NCBI RefSeq assembly: GCF_003477525.1 | Contig: NZ_QUDO01000008.1 | Location: 48,445-112,444 of the forward strand | DNA: 64,000 nt | Direction: 5' to 3' | Origin: Ruminococcus sp. AF41-9 | GTDB taxonomy: Bacteria; Bacillota; Clostridia; Lachnospirales; Lachnospiraceae | Shown here: in pieces, positions 24,966 through 34,073 of the stretch | Layout of the letters: every line of letters starts with the position of its first letter | How positions within the stretch are numbered: the first letter of the stretch is position 1 | Made by a program: the position numbers and the translations under genes | Notes under the pieces: generated by a model | What the model was told of the DNA's origin: nothing | The model's database searches: none | Seen by the model: the letters and a program-made list of their open reading frames with translations, nothing else

Positions 24966-26966
24966 TTACTGAAGATATCCCATCTGTGTCAGGGAGTTGA
25001 GGATATTTCTTCCTTCCATGGTTCCGTCGATGATTCTTCTTGCGCGTTTGCTGTCACCGATATTCAGGATCTCAACGTCCTCAGAAGCGAAAGCATCTGA
25101 CAGTTCTGTGTAAAGCTGGCCCTGAGCTCTCATGCCAAGGCATACGAAGCCATAGTCAAATGGAAGTTCACGCTCGCCCTGTGCATCTTTTACAAGGAAA
25201 GAGCTGTCCTTTACTTCCTGAAGGGCTGTTTTTGTAAGCTGAGCTACATTGTGCTTCTTCATCTGATCTTTCATATCATTTTTTGTGACAGGGTCAAGGT
25301 CACGTCCAATCTGATCCATCATTTCTACGATAGAGATCTCAGCATTTCTTGCTGCAAAGAATTCTACGACATCAAGACCGACAGCACCGCCGCCGACAAC
25401 AACAACTTTCATGCCTGTCATATCTTCCGGATAGTCATTGATGTGGCTGATCATTCCGAGGATAGAAGCAACCTTGCTGCCTTCTTTGTCGATACGGTCA
25501 TGCAGACCTTTGATCGGAGGAAGTAAAGGAGCGGAACCTGTGGAACTTACGATCAGGTTTGGATGGAATTTGCGGATATTTTCCGGTGTTCCTGCTGTGT
25601 TTGTAAAGATATAAAGGTTTTCAAGCTGTTCTGCTCTGTGAATCAGATAATTCGGGAAATCAGCCAGACGTTTCTTTGCCGGGATCTTAGAGATCACAGA
25701 AGCAAGACCGCCAAGAGTTTCACCTTTTTCCAGAAGGAAAGTGTTACAGCCTACTTCAGCGGCTGTACAGGCAGCTTCCAGTCCGGCAGTACCACCGCCG
25801 ATCACTACAACATTACAGTTTTTATTTACTTTCTGGTTTTTGTAAACATCGCCTTCCAGAACGGATGGGTTTACCGTACAGCGGATCGGGCGGTTAAAGC
25901 CGATTCTGTTTCCGGCACATCCGATGTTACAGGAAATACATTTGCGAAGATCACATTCTCTTCCGGAAGCAACTTTGTTTACCCATGCAGGCTCTGCAAT
26001 CAGGCCACGTCCCATACCGATCAGGTCTGCATCACCGTCAGCAAGGATCTGTTCTGCAACTTTCGGGTCACGGATGTTACCCATGGAGATACATGGTTTG
26101 CCGAATTTCTCTTTGACAGCTTTTGGCATATAGGAACGCCAGCCGTCCTTCATATAGTTGGCATCAATCTGATACTGGATAGAACCGTTTAAGCCACAGG
26201 AAACGTCGAAGATGTCAACTTCATCCTGTACATATTCCAGATATTTCAGAGTATCTTCCAGAGTATTTCCGCCTTCCATCAGTTCATCTGCGCTGAGACG
26301 GAGCATGATCGGGAAGAAAGGTCCAACCTGTTTTCTTACTTCTTCGATGACCATACGGCAGAAACGTGTTCTGTTTTCCACAGAGCCGCCGAATTCATCG
26401 GTACGCTTGTTTGTAAGAGGAGAGAGGAACTGGCTGATCAGATAGGAATGTCCTGCGTGGATCTCTACTGCGTCAAAACCTGCAGCCTGTGCTCTTTTGG
26501 CAGCTTCTCCGTATTTTTTTACGATATGATGGATTTCTTCTACAGTTAACGGACGCGGAATCTCGCCGCCTTCCTTGGAAGGAACATCAGATGCGGAAAC
26601 CGGCTGCATGTTGGTACGTGCGGAAACTGCGGAAGCACCTGCATGGTTGATCTGAATTGCGATACAGGTACCATATTTATGAATCTCCTCACAGAATTTA
26701 TACAGACGCGGAAGATAGTTGTCATGGTCGATACGAAGCTGGGTAGTTCCGTTGGAACCCTGCGGAGAGTCGACACTTGCGTTTTCCACGATGATCAGGC
26801 CAGTGCCGCCTTTCGCACGTTCTTTATAATAATTGATATGAAGAAAACTCATTTCGCCGTTCTGTTCGCCGTAATTGGTTCCCATCGGCATCATAACTAC
26901 ACGGTTTTTGATCGTCATATTTTTTACGGTAAGCGGGGTAAAAATATGCTGGTAATTGCTTTTCAT
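24966..26966 (-). CDS. Old-Yellow-Enzyme family NADH:flavin oxidoreductase with Fe-S and FAD domains (second copy)
   Basis: A 666-residue paralogue of the gene at 16923 with the same domain order: FMN barrel (MTIKNRVVMMPMGTNYG, EIHAGHSYLISQFLSPLTNK), 4Fe-4S motif CISCNIGC plus a downstream Cys (IRCTVNP), FAD-binding GGGTAGLEAA and NAD(P)H-binding GGGAVGLDVV. It heads the leftward unit, followed by the dehydrogenase and aroD, mirroring the order reductase-dehydrogenase of the rightward unit. Probable role is anaerobic C=C reduction in the same catabolic route; the substrate is inferred. AGGAGG lies just upstream of the ATG. Confidence 0.86.
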   Translation of the reverse strand: MKSNYQHIFTPLTVKNMTIKNRVVMMPMGTNYGEQNGEMSFLHINYYKERAKGGTGLIIVENASVDSPQGSNGTTQLRIDHDNYLPRLYKFCEEIHKYGTCIAIQINHAGASAVSARTNMQPVSASDVPSKEGGEIPRPLTVEEIHHIVKKYGEAAKRAQAAGFDAVEIHAGHSYLISQFLSPLTNKRTDEFGGSVENRTRFCRMVIEEVRKQVGPFFPIMLRLSADELMEGGNTLEDTLKYLEYVQDEVDIFDVSCGLNGSIQYQIDANYMKDGWRSYMPKAVKEKFGKPCISMGNIRDPKVAEQILADGDADLIGMGRGLIAEPAWVNKVASGRECDLRKCISCNIGCAGNRIGFNRPIRCTVNPSVLEGDVYKNQKVNKNCNVVVIGGGTAGLEAACTAAEVGCNTFLLEKGETLGGLASVISKIPAKKRLADFPNYLIHRAEQLENLYIFTNTAGTPENIRKFHPNLIVSSTGSAPLLPPIKGLHDRIDKEGSKVASILGMISHINDYPEDMTGMKVVVVGGGAVGLDVVEFFAARNAEISIVEMMDQIGRDLDPVTKNDMKDQMKKHNVAQLTKTALQEVKDSSFLVKDAQGERELPFDYGFVCLGMRAQGQLYTELSDAFASEDVEILNIGDSKRARRIIDGTMEGRNILNSLTQMGYLQ

Positions 26967-27310
26967 TATGTTTTTCCTCCTGGAATTTTTCTGCTGAATT
27001 TCATTGATCTCTTTGATGTGTTAATTATATAACAAAAAAAATCATAAATCTAATTGATAATCTTTGCTATATAATAAAAAACATCTATGGTTATGTGAGT
27101 ATACGATATGTTTATAAAATGTTATGTATATAATAGGAAGAAATATGCAGAAAAACCTCATTTGGAAAACATTACAAAATTTTCTGCCATATTTTTAACA
27201 AAAAAGACAAAAAATTATTGAAATCTTGAGCCAAAAAAGGTAAAATTAAAATCGGCTAAATTTTTGGGTTAACTTTTAAATATTCTCATAAAGATGGAGG
27301 GCAAACAAGA
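26967..27310. promoter_or_regulatory. divergent promoter region between the flavin reductase and the decarboxylase operon
   Basis: A 344-nt AT-rich gap. Rightward promoter: TTGAAA (27218-27223), 17 nt, TAAAAT (27241-27246), for the decarboxylase operon. Leftward: TATAAT on the minus strand at 27029-27024 with TAGATT 17 nt upstream, the same weak -35 as in the lysR promoter. The 12-mer TTTGTTATATAA overlaps this -10 (minus strand, 27036-27025) and also occurs at 15763-15774. No gene is seen in the gap. Confidence 0.6.
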
Positions 27311-28746
27311 ATGAGTAATGCAACACAAAGCTTAGCAGGCACAAGAATTACTTCTTTGCTTGACGCAAACAGTTTTGTCGAAATCGGCCAGGGCGTAACA
27401 GCCAGAGCTACAGATTTCAACATGACTGCAAACAAAGCACCATCTGACGGTGTAATTACCGGATATGGCGTAATTGACAACAAACTGGTTTACGTTTACA
27501 GCCAGGATGCATCCGTATTAAACGGTACTGTCGGCGAAATGCATGCCAAGAAGATCACAAGATTATATGATCTTGCCATGAAACAGGCGCTCCGGTAATC
27601 GGACTTGTTGACTGTGCAGGTATCCGTCTTCAGGAAGCAACAGATGCTCTGGAAGCTTTCGGACAGATTTATCTGAAACAGACTCTTGCATCCGGTGTAG
27701 TTCCGCAGATCACAGCAATCTTTGGAACCTGCGGCGGCGGTATGGCAGTGATTCCGTCTCTGACAGACTTCACATTCATGGAAGCTAAGAAAGCAAAAAT
27801 GTTTGTGAACACACCAAACGCACTTGCAGGAAACAATGCAGACAAATGCGACACAGCAGCTGCTGATTTTCAGAGCAAAGAAACTGGTCTGATCGATGGC
27901 GTTGGTACAGAAGATGAGGTTCTTGGCCAGATCCGTTCTTTAGTATCACTTCTTCCTTCTAATAATGAAGATACAGACAACTACACAGAATGCACAGACG
28001 ACCTGAACCGTGTATGTGCAGAACTTGCAAACTGTGCAGGTGACACAGCAATCGCACTTTCCCAGATCGCTGACAACGGAGAATTCTTCGAGACAAAAGC
28101 AGACTATGCAAAAGACATGGTTACAGGCTTTATCCGCTTAAACGGTGCTACAGTAGGTGCTGTTGCAAACAGAAGCGAAGTATATGACGCAGAAGGCAAG
28201 AAAACAGAAACATTTGACGGAAGCATCTCTGCAAGAGGCGCAAGAAAAGCAGCAGATTTCGTGAAATTCTGCGACGCTTTTGATATTCCGGTACTTACAC
28301 TTACAAACGCAACAGGCTTCATGGCAACCTTATGCAGCGAGAAGATGATGGCGAAATCCGTAGGTGAACTGGTAGCTGCATTCGCAGATGCAACTGTTCC
28401 GAAGGTAAATGTGATCATCGGCAAAGCTTACGGTACAGCTTACGTGGCAATGAACAGCAAATCTATTGGTGCAGACCTTGTATATGCATGGGATAACGCA
28501 GAAATCGGTATGATGGATGCTTCCCTGGCAGCCAAGATCATGTATGCAGATGCAGATGCTGCTGAACTGAATGAAAAAGCTGCTCAGTACAGAGAGCTTC
28601 AGAATGGTGTTGCTTCCGCAGCAGCAAGAGGCTATGTTGACACTGTGATCAGCCCGGCTGACACAAGAAAATATGTAATCGGTGCATTTGAGATGCTGTT
28701 CACAAAGAGAGAAGATCGTCCGTCTAAGAAACATGGAACGGTCTAA
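27311..28746 (+). CDS. mmdA: biotin-dependent carboxyltransferase subunit (MmdA/transcarboxylase 12S-like), frameshifted
   Basis: Carboxyltransferase that moves CO2 between carboxybiotin and an acyl-CoA, as in methylmalonyl-CoA or glutaconyl-CoA decarboxylase alpha subunits. Read as written it breaks after 95 residues. The frame downstream continues the protein (VIGLVDCAGIRLQEATDAL, FGTCGGGMAVIPSLTDF, then GARKAADFVKFCDAF) to 28746. Restoring one A at the AAA of 27581-27583 gives about 478 residues, normal length. The second half could start at 27742 but would lack the first lobe. It leads the operon with GGAGG before the ATG. It may be functional if the frameshift is an error. Confidence 0.82.
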
Positions 28747-28760
28747 GCGGGGTGACGCAT

Positions 28761-29516
28761 ATGAAAATGATCAAAAAAATAACTTCTGTATTCATGACAT
28801 TTCTCGTAATGGCTGCGCTGGTGATCGGCAGCACCTCTGTGGTATTTGCCGCAGATAAGGTTGATGATACTGTTAAGTCCACACTGGTAACTACAGCAGA
28901 AGGACTGACAGATGCCATTGTCCAGCTTAAAGATGAAGAAATCGAGAATTACATGAGTTCAGGAGATGACTTTACAACAAGTGCCATGCAGTCCTGGCAG
29001 ACATCCAAGGATGAACTTGGCGCAAAGAAGGACAGCAATGGTGAAACTACTGTAACTTTCAAAGATGATCAGTACACAGTTACTGTTCCTCTTAAATTTG
29101 AGAAAGCAGAAGCAAACTTTGTATATGTCTTTGACTCACAGGGAACACCGACTTCCATGACTGTAGATGTACAGTATGGTATGGGCAAGACTCTTCAGAG
29201 AGCAGGTCTTAATACTCTGATGGGTATTGGAACTGTATTCGTAATGCTGGTTTTATTAAGCCTTCTGATCTCTCTGTTCAGATTCATTCCGAATCCGGAA
29301 GCAAAGAAAGCAGCAGAAGCAAAAGCAGCCAAAGCTGCAAAAGAGGCAGAGGCAGCAGCCATCGCACAGACAGCACCTGCACAGGCAGAAGAGAACCTTG
29401 CAGATGACGGAGAGCTGGTAGCTGTTATCGCAGCAGCTATCGCAGCAGCAGAAGGAACTACAACAGACGGCTTCGTAGTTCGTTCCATCCGTAAAGTAAA
29501 AAGAAATAGAAGATAA
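28761..29516 (+). CDS. oadG: Na+-pumping decarboxylase gamma-type (OadG) subunit
   Basis: A 251-residue membrane protein. It has an N-terminal signal/anchor (ITSVFMTFLVMAALVIGSTS), an extracellular region of about 100 residues, a second helix (TLMGIGTVFVMLVLLSLLIS) followed by FRFIPNPEAKK as in OadG, an Ala/Glu-rich linker, and a tail VVAVIAAAIAAAEGTT, VRSIRKVKR typical of these subunits. OadG tethers the carboxyltransferase to the beta subunit. The extra extracellular domain makes it larger than the about 85-residue proteobacterial OadG. The start is taken as ATG 28761; a GTG at 28752 is possible. Confidence 0.78.
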   Translation: MKMIKKITSVFMTFLVMAALVIGSTSVVFAADKVDDTVKSTLVTTAEGLTDAIVQLKDEEIENYMSSGDDFTTSAMQSWQTSKDELGAKKDSNGETTVTFKDDQYTVTVPLKFEKAEANFVYVFDSQGTPTSMTVDVQYGMGKTLQRAGLNTLMGIGTVFVMLVLLSLLISLFRFIPNPEAKKAAEAKAAKAAKEAEAAAIAQTAPAQAEENLADDGELVAVIAAAIAAAEGTTTDGFVVRSIRKVKRNRR

Positions 29517-29543
29517 TTGTCATTTATTTAGGAGGATTTTAAA

Positions 29544-29912
29544 ATGAAAAGCTATACAATTACAGTAAATGGTACAGCATATGAAGTAACTGTTGAAGAG
29601 ACAGGAAGCGTATCCGCTCCTGCAGCAGCTCCAAAAGCAGCACCTAAGGCTGCACCTGCAGCAGCTCCGAAAGCAGCAGCACCTGCAGCAGGCGCCGGCG
29701 CAGTGAAAGTAACTGCTTCCGTACCTGGTAAAGTTGTCAAAGTAGCAGCAAGCGTTGGACAGGCAGTAAAAGCCGGAGACAGCGTAATTATTCTTGAATC
29801 CATGAAAATGGAAATCCCTGTAGTAGCTCCTCAGGATGGTACTATCGCAAGCATTGATGTTGCAGAAGGTGCCTCTGTAGAAAACGGAGATACTTTAGCA
29901 ACAATGAACTAA
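29544..29912 (+). CDS. biotin carboxyl carrier protein of the decarboxylase
   Basis: A 122-residue biotinyl carrier. A short N-terminal segment is followed by an Ala/Pro/Lys-rich linker of repeated PKAAP units (residues about 28-50) and a biotinyl domain with the lysine motif ESMKMEIPV, in which the second-last Lys of SMKM is biotinylated. It shuttles carboxybiotin between the carboxyltransferase and the membrane beta subunit. As in clostridia it is a separate gene rather than fused to OadA. AGGAGG lies 9 nt upstream. Confidence 0.93.
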   Translation: MKSYTITVNGTAYEVTVEETGSVSAPAAAPKAAPKAAPAAAPKAAAPAAGAGAVKVTASVPGKVVKVAASVGQAVKAGDSVIILESMKMEIPVVAPQDGTIASIDVAEGASVENGDTLATMN

Positions 29913-29928
29913 GACGGGAGGTAGTCAA

Positions 29929-31077
29929 ATGTCTTATGTAACAGAAACATTGTCCAACCTGATTCACCAGACAGCATTCTTCAATCTGACATGGGGCAAT
30001 TACCTGATGATCGCAGTAGCCTGCGTATTCCTTTATCTTGCTATCAAGAAAGGATTCGAGCCGCTTCTGCTTGTTCCTATCGCATTCGGTATGCTGCTTG
30101 TAAATATCTATCCGGACATTATGGCAAACCCGGAAGATATGTCAAATGGTGTAGGTGGACTTCTTCATTATTTCTACATCCTTGATGAGTGGAGTATCTT
30201 ACCATCCCTGATCTTCATGGGTGTAGGTGCCATGACAGACTTCGGTCCGCTTATCGCAAACCCGATCAGCTTCCTGATGGGTGCTGCGGCACAGCTTGGT
30301 ATTTATGCAGCTTATTTCCTTGCAATCTTCCTTGGATTCAACGGAAAAGCAGCAGCAGCCATCTCCATCATCGGTGGTGCTGACGGCCCGACTTCCATTT
30401 TCCTTGCAGGTAAACTCGGACAGTCTGCACTGATGGGACCGATCGCGGTAGCAGCATATTCCTATATGTCACTGGTTCCGATCATTCAGCCGCCTATCAT
30501 GAAGCTCTGCACAACTGAGAAAGAACGTAAGATCAAAATGGATCAGCTTCGCCCGGTTTCCAAACTGGAGAAGATCCTGTTCCCGATCGTTATCACAATC
30601 GTTGTGTGTCTGATCCTGCCTACAACAGCTCCACTGGTTGGTATGCTGATGCTTGGTAACCTCTTCAGAGAGTGCGGTGTTGTAAAACAGCTGACAGAAA
30701 CAGCTTCCAATGCCCTGATGTATATCGTAGTTATCCTTCTGGGTACATCTGTAGGTGCTTCCACAAGTGCAGAAGCATTCTTAAATGCAGATACTCTGAA
30801 GATCGTAGTTTTAGGTCTTGTTGCATTCGCAATCGGTACATTCGGTGGATGTATGCTTGGTAAACTGCTTTGCAAACTGACTCATGGACGTATCAACCCG
30901 CTGATCGGTTCTGCCGGTGTATCCGCAGTACCTATGGCAGCCCGTGTATCCCAGAAAGTCGGTGCAGAGGCAGATCCTACAAACTTCCTTCTGATGCACG
31001 CAATGGGTCCGAACGTTGCCGGTGTTATCGGTACAGCCGTAGCAGCCGGAACATTCATGGCTATTTTCGGTGTTTAA
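29929..31077 (+). CDS. oadB: Na+-translocating decarboxylase beta subunit
   Basis: A 382-residue polytopic membrane protein that decarboxylates carboxybiotin and exports Na+. Family signatures: LIFMGVGAMTDFGPLIANP, the Na+-site motif GGADGPTSIF, and SAGVSAVPMAARVSQ with GAEADPTNFLLMHAMGPNV near the C-terminus. About nine to eleven helices. Member of the OadB/MmdB/GcdB family; the acid it serves depends on the partner carboxyltransferase. GGGAGG precedes the ATG and only 16 nt separate it from the biotin carrier. Confidence 0.95.
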   Translation: MSYVTETLSNLIHQTAFFNLTWGNYLMIAVACVFLYLAIKKGFEPLLLVPIAFGMLLVNIYPDIMANPEDMSNGVGGLLHYFYILDEWSILPSLIFMGVGAMTDFGPLIANPISFLMGAAAQLGIYAAYFLAIFLGFNGKAAAAISIIGGADGPTSIFLAGKLGQSALMGPIAVAAYSYMSLVPIIQPPIMKLCTTEKERKIKMDQLRPVSKLEKILFPIVITIVVCLILPTTAPLVGMLMLGNLFRECGVVKQLTETASNALMYIVVILLGTSVGASTSAEAFLNADTLKIVVLGLVAFAIGTFGGCMLGKLLCKLTHGRINPLIGSAGVSAVPMAARVSQKVGAEADPTNFLLMHAMGPNVAGVIGTAVAAGTFMAIFGV

Positions 31078-31093
31078 TTGAATTGATCGTTTT

Positions 31094-31126
31094 CCTGTTT
31101 TTACCGCATACTGCGGTAACAGCAGG
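31094..31126 (+). other. stem-loop between oadB and oadA
   Basis: TTACCGCA (31101-31108) and TGCGGTAA (31112-31119) form an 8-bp stem extended by CCTGTT/CAGCAGG. No U-tract follows. It may stabilise the upstream mRNA or cause partial termination, adjusting OadA output relative to the membrane subunits. Confidence 0.55.
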
Positions 31127-31167
31127 GGAATTTCCGGATTTTTAGAACTATATAAGGAGATTTTATA

Positions 31168-32580
31168 ATGGCAGAATTAGAGAAAAAACCTGTTAAAATT
31201 GTGGAAACCATTCTCCGTGATGCTCATCAGTCTCAGATCGCAACACGTATGACCACAGAACAGATGCTTCCGATCGTAGATAAACTTGACAAAGTCGGCT
31301 ATCACGCAGTAGAGTGCTGGGGTGGTGCAACATTCGATGCATCCCTTCGTTTCCTTCATGAAGATCCATGGGAAAGACTTCGTAAATTACGTGACGGCTT
31401 CAAGAACACAAAACTTCAGATGCTTTTCCGTGGACAGAACATTCTTGGATACCGTCCATACGCAGATGACGTTGTAGAATACTTCGTACAGAAATCTGCT
31501 GCAAACGGAATCGACATCATCCGTATTTTTGACTGTCTCAATGACCTTCGTAACCTGCAGACAGCAGTAAGCGCTGCAAACAAAGAGAAGGCTCATGCAC
31601 AGGTAGCTCTTTCTTACACATTAGGAGATGCTTACACACTGGAATACTGGACAGATATTGCAAAACGTATCGAAGATATGGGTGCTGATTCTATCTGTAT
31701 CAAAGATATGGCAGGTCTTCTCCTTCCAAACAAAGCGACAGAGCTTGTAACAGCATTAAAAGAAACAGTTAAGATCCCGATCGACCTTCATACACATTAC
31801 ACATCCGGTGTAGCTTCCATGACTTACTTAAAAGCAGTAGAAGCTGGTGTAGATATCATCGATACCGCAATGTCTCCATTCGCACTGGGAACCTCCCAGC
31901 CTGCAACAGAAGTTATGGTTGAGACATTCAAGGGAACACCATACGATACAGGATTTGATCAGAAACTTCTTTCTGAAATCGCTGACTACTTCCGTCCGAT
32001 CCGTGACGAAGCTCTTGACAGCGGACTGCTCAATCCGAAGAACCTCGGTGTTAACATCAAGACTTTACTGTACCAGGTACCGGGCGGTATGCTCTCCAAC
32101 CTGACTTCCCAGTTAAAAGAACAGCACGCAGAAGATAAATTCTACGATGTTCTCGAGGAAGTTCCACGTGTACGTAAAGACCTCGGTGAACCGCCACTTG
32201 TTACTCCGTCTTCCCAGATCGTTGGTACACAGGCTGTATTCAACGTACTCATGGGCGAGAGATACAAAATGGTTACAAAAGAGACAAAAGATATCCTGTT
32301 AGGAAAATACGGCGCAACTGTAAAACCGTTTAATCCGGAAGTACAGAAGAAGTGCATCGGTGATGAGAAACCGATCACATGCCGTCCTGCAGACCTTCTT
32401 GACAACGAGCTTGAGAAACTTGAGAGCGAAATGGCTCAGTACAAAGAACAGGATGAAGACGTATTAACATACGCACTGTTCCCACAGGTAGCTATGGACT
32501 TCTTCAAATACCGTCAGGCTCAGAAGACAAAAGTTGACGAGAAAGCAGCTGACAAAAAGAACGGAGCTTATCCGGTATAA
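31168..32580 (+). CDS. oadA: oxaloacetate decarboxylase / pyruvate carboxylase-type carboxyltransferase subunit (5S-like), without biotin domain
   Basis: A 470-residue carboxyltransferase of the HMGL-like/PYC-OADA family acting on oxaloacetate/pyruvate. Motifs: VETILRDAHQSQIATRM near the N-terminus, ECWGGATFD, QMLFRGQNILGYR, the carbamylated-Lys region SICIKDMAG, the metal ligands in DLHTHYTSG, and YQVPGGMLSNL. It ends after the conserved domain with a short Lys-rich tail and has no biotinyl domain, which is supplied by the separate carrier. ATATAAGGAGA is upstream of the ATG. Confidence 0.94.
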   Translation: MAELEKKPVKIVETILRDAHQSQIATRMTTEQMLPIVDKLDKVGYHAVECWGGATFDASLRFLHEDPWERLRKLRDGFKNTKLQMLFRGQNILGYRPYADDVVEYFVQKSAANGIDIIRIFDCLNDLRNLQTAVSAANKEKAHAQVALSYTLGDAYTLEYWTDIAKRIEDMGADSICIKDMAGLLLPNKATELVTALKETVKIPIDLHTHYTSGVASMTYLKAVEAGVDIIDTAMSPFALGTSQPATEVMVETFKGTPYDTGFDQKLLSEIADYFRPIRDEALDSGLLNPKNLGVNIKTLLYQVPGGMLSNLTSQLKEQHAEDKFYDVLEEVPRVRKDLGEPPLVTPSSQIVGTQAVFNVLMGERYKMVTKETKDILLGKYGATVKPFNPEVQKKCIGDEKPITCRPADLLDNELEKLESEMAQYKEQDEDVLTYALFPQVAMDFFKYRQAQKTKVDEKAADKKNGAYPV

Positions 32581-32624
32581 TTGATCAGTAATCAGATCAG
32601 TAATTAAATATGTCCAAACGAGAA

Positions 32625-32652
32625 AAAGGAGCTTGCGCAGGCAGGCTCCTTT
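32625..32652 (+). terminator. probable terminator of the decarboxylase operon
   Basis: AAAGGAGC (32625-32632) pairs with GCTCCTTT (32645-32652), with a 12-nt loop that can pair further (TGC/GCA). Only three Ts follow, so strength is uncertain. Confidence 0.6.
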
Positions 32653-32691
32653 GCGTTATGATAAAGGAATGTAATATTAGGAGGACATTCC

Positions 32692-34043
32692 ATGAGCAAA
32701 GTTTTAATTATCGGCGGCGGAGCTGCCGGAATGATGGCAGGAGTTTTTGCGGCCCGCAATCATCATGAAGTTCATATATTAGAAAAAAATGAGAAACTCG
32801 GCAAGAAAGTATTTATCACAGGAAAAGGACGCTGCAACGTAGCCAACGCCTGCGATACAGAAGAACTCTTCCCGGCAGTCATGAGCAACCCGAAATTTCT
32901 TTACAGTGGATTCTATTCATTCGGTCCCCAGGATGTCATGAATTTCTTCGAAGAAGCAGGCGTACCTCTCAAAATAGAAAGAGGAAACCGCGTCTTCCCA
33001 CAGTCTGACCATTCCTCAGACATCATCCGTGCGCTGGAACGCGAACTGAAGAAAGCAGGAGCTGTCATCCACCTTCATACAGCTGTAAAAGAAATTGTAA
33101 AAGAATCTGAGACAGATAGTGCCTCAGAAAATCAATCCCAAAATGAATTCCGGAATGAAGCTGCAGATCAGGAATCTGCCAAAGCAAAAGATAAAGCGGG
33201 AAAAGCAGACAATACGGTAAAAGAGAAAATTACAGGGGTAATTCTTGAAGATGGTACTTTTATAAAAAGCGATGCCGTAATCGTAGCCACCGGTGGATTT
33301 TCCTACCAGAGTACAGGTTCCACTGGAGACGGCTACCGCTTCGCAAGAGAACTGGGACTGAAGGTAACAGACATCAGCCATCCCTGGTTCCGTTAAAGAC
33401 AAAAGAAGACTACATCCCGAAACTCCAGGGACTTTCCCTCAAAAACACCGGGCTTACCATAAAGAACGGAAAGAAAGTCCTGTACGAAGATTTCGGTGAA
33501 ATGATGTTCACACACTTCGGAGTGACAGGTCCGATGATCCTCTCTGCCAGTGCCCATATCGGTGCAAAGCTGGCAAAAGCACCAAACGGTGAACTGTCTG
33601 CATATCTGGATTTAAAGCCAGCCCTCACCAAAGAGCAGCTCGATGCCAGAATCCTGCGCGAATTCGAGGCAGGGCAGAATAAACAGTTCAAAAACGTCAT
33701 CGGTGTCCTTTTCCCGTCATCCCTGACCCCAGTTATGCTGGAACTCGGCGGCATCCCGGCGGAAAAGAAAATCCACGACATTTCCAGAGAAGAACGCCAG
33801 CACTTCATTGACCTTATCAAAGCATTCCCGTTCACCATCACAGGAATGGGCGAATTCAAAGAAGCCATCATCACCAAAGGCGGCGTTTCCGTAAAGGAGA
33901 TCAACCCGGGAACCATGGAATCAAAGAAAATCTCCGGACTCTATTTCACAGGAGAAGTTCTGGATCTCGATGCAGTGACAGGCGGATATAATTTGCAGAT
34001 TGCGTGGTCTACTGCATATCTTGCAGCACAGGCGATACAATAA
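32692..34043 (+). CDS. HI0933-family FAD-dependent oxidoreductase (YhiN-like), frameshifted
   Basis: Flavoprotein of unknown substrate. The N-terminus VLIIGGGAAGMMAGVFAARN binds FAD, then EKNEKLGKKVFITGKGRCNV and VATGGFSYQSTGSTGDGYRF. The frame ends at 33396, but the next frame carries on directly (LVPLKTKEDYIPKLQGLSL, then MMFTHFGVTGPM, then TGEVLDLDAVTGGYNLQIAW). Adding one C at the CC of 33378-33379 restores a single protein of about 450 residues. A hydrophilic insert (residues about 143-180, ESETDSASENQSQ and on) is unusual. It directly precedes cmk and is probably co-transcribed. GGAGG is 9 nt before the ATG. Confidence 0.85.
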
Positions 34044-34073
34044 TAAAAATAAATTGACAGGAGGAACCGTGAA

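Noticed and set aside
27742..28746. Separate short carboxyltransferase gene starting at 27742
   Set aside because: The conserved sequence continues upstream in the same frame to the frameshift at 27581, and there is no SD before 27742.
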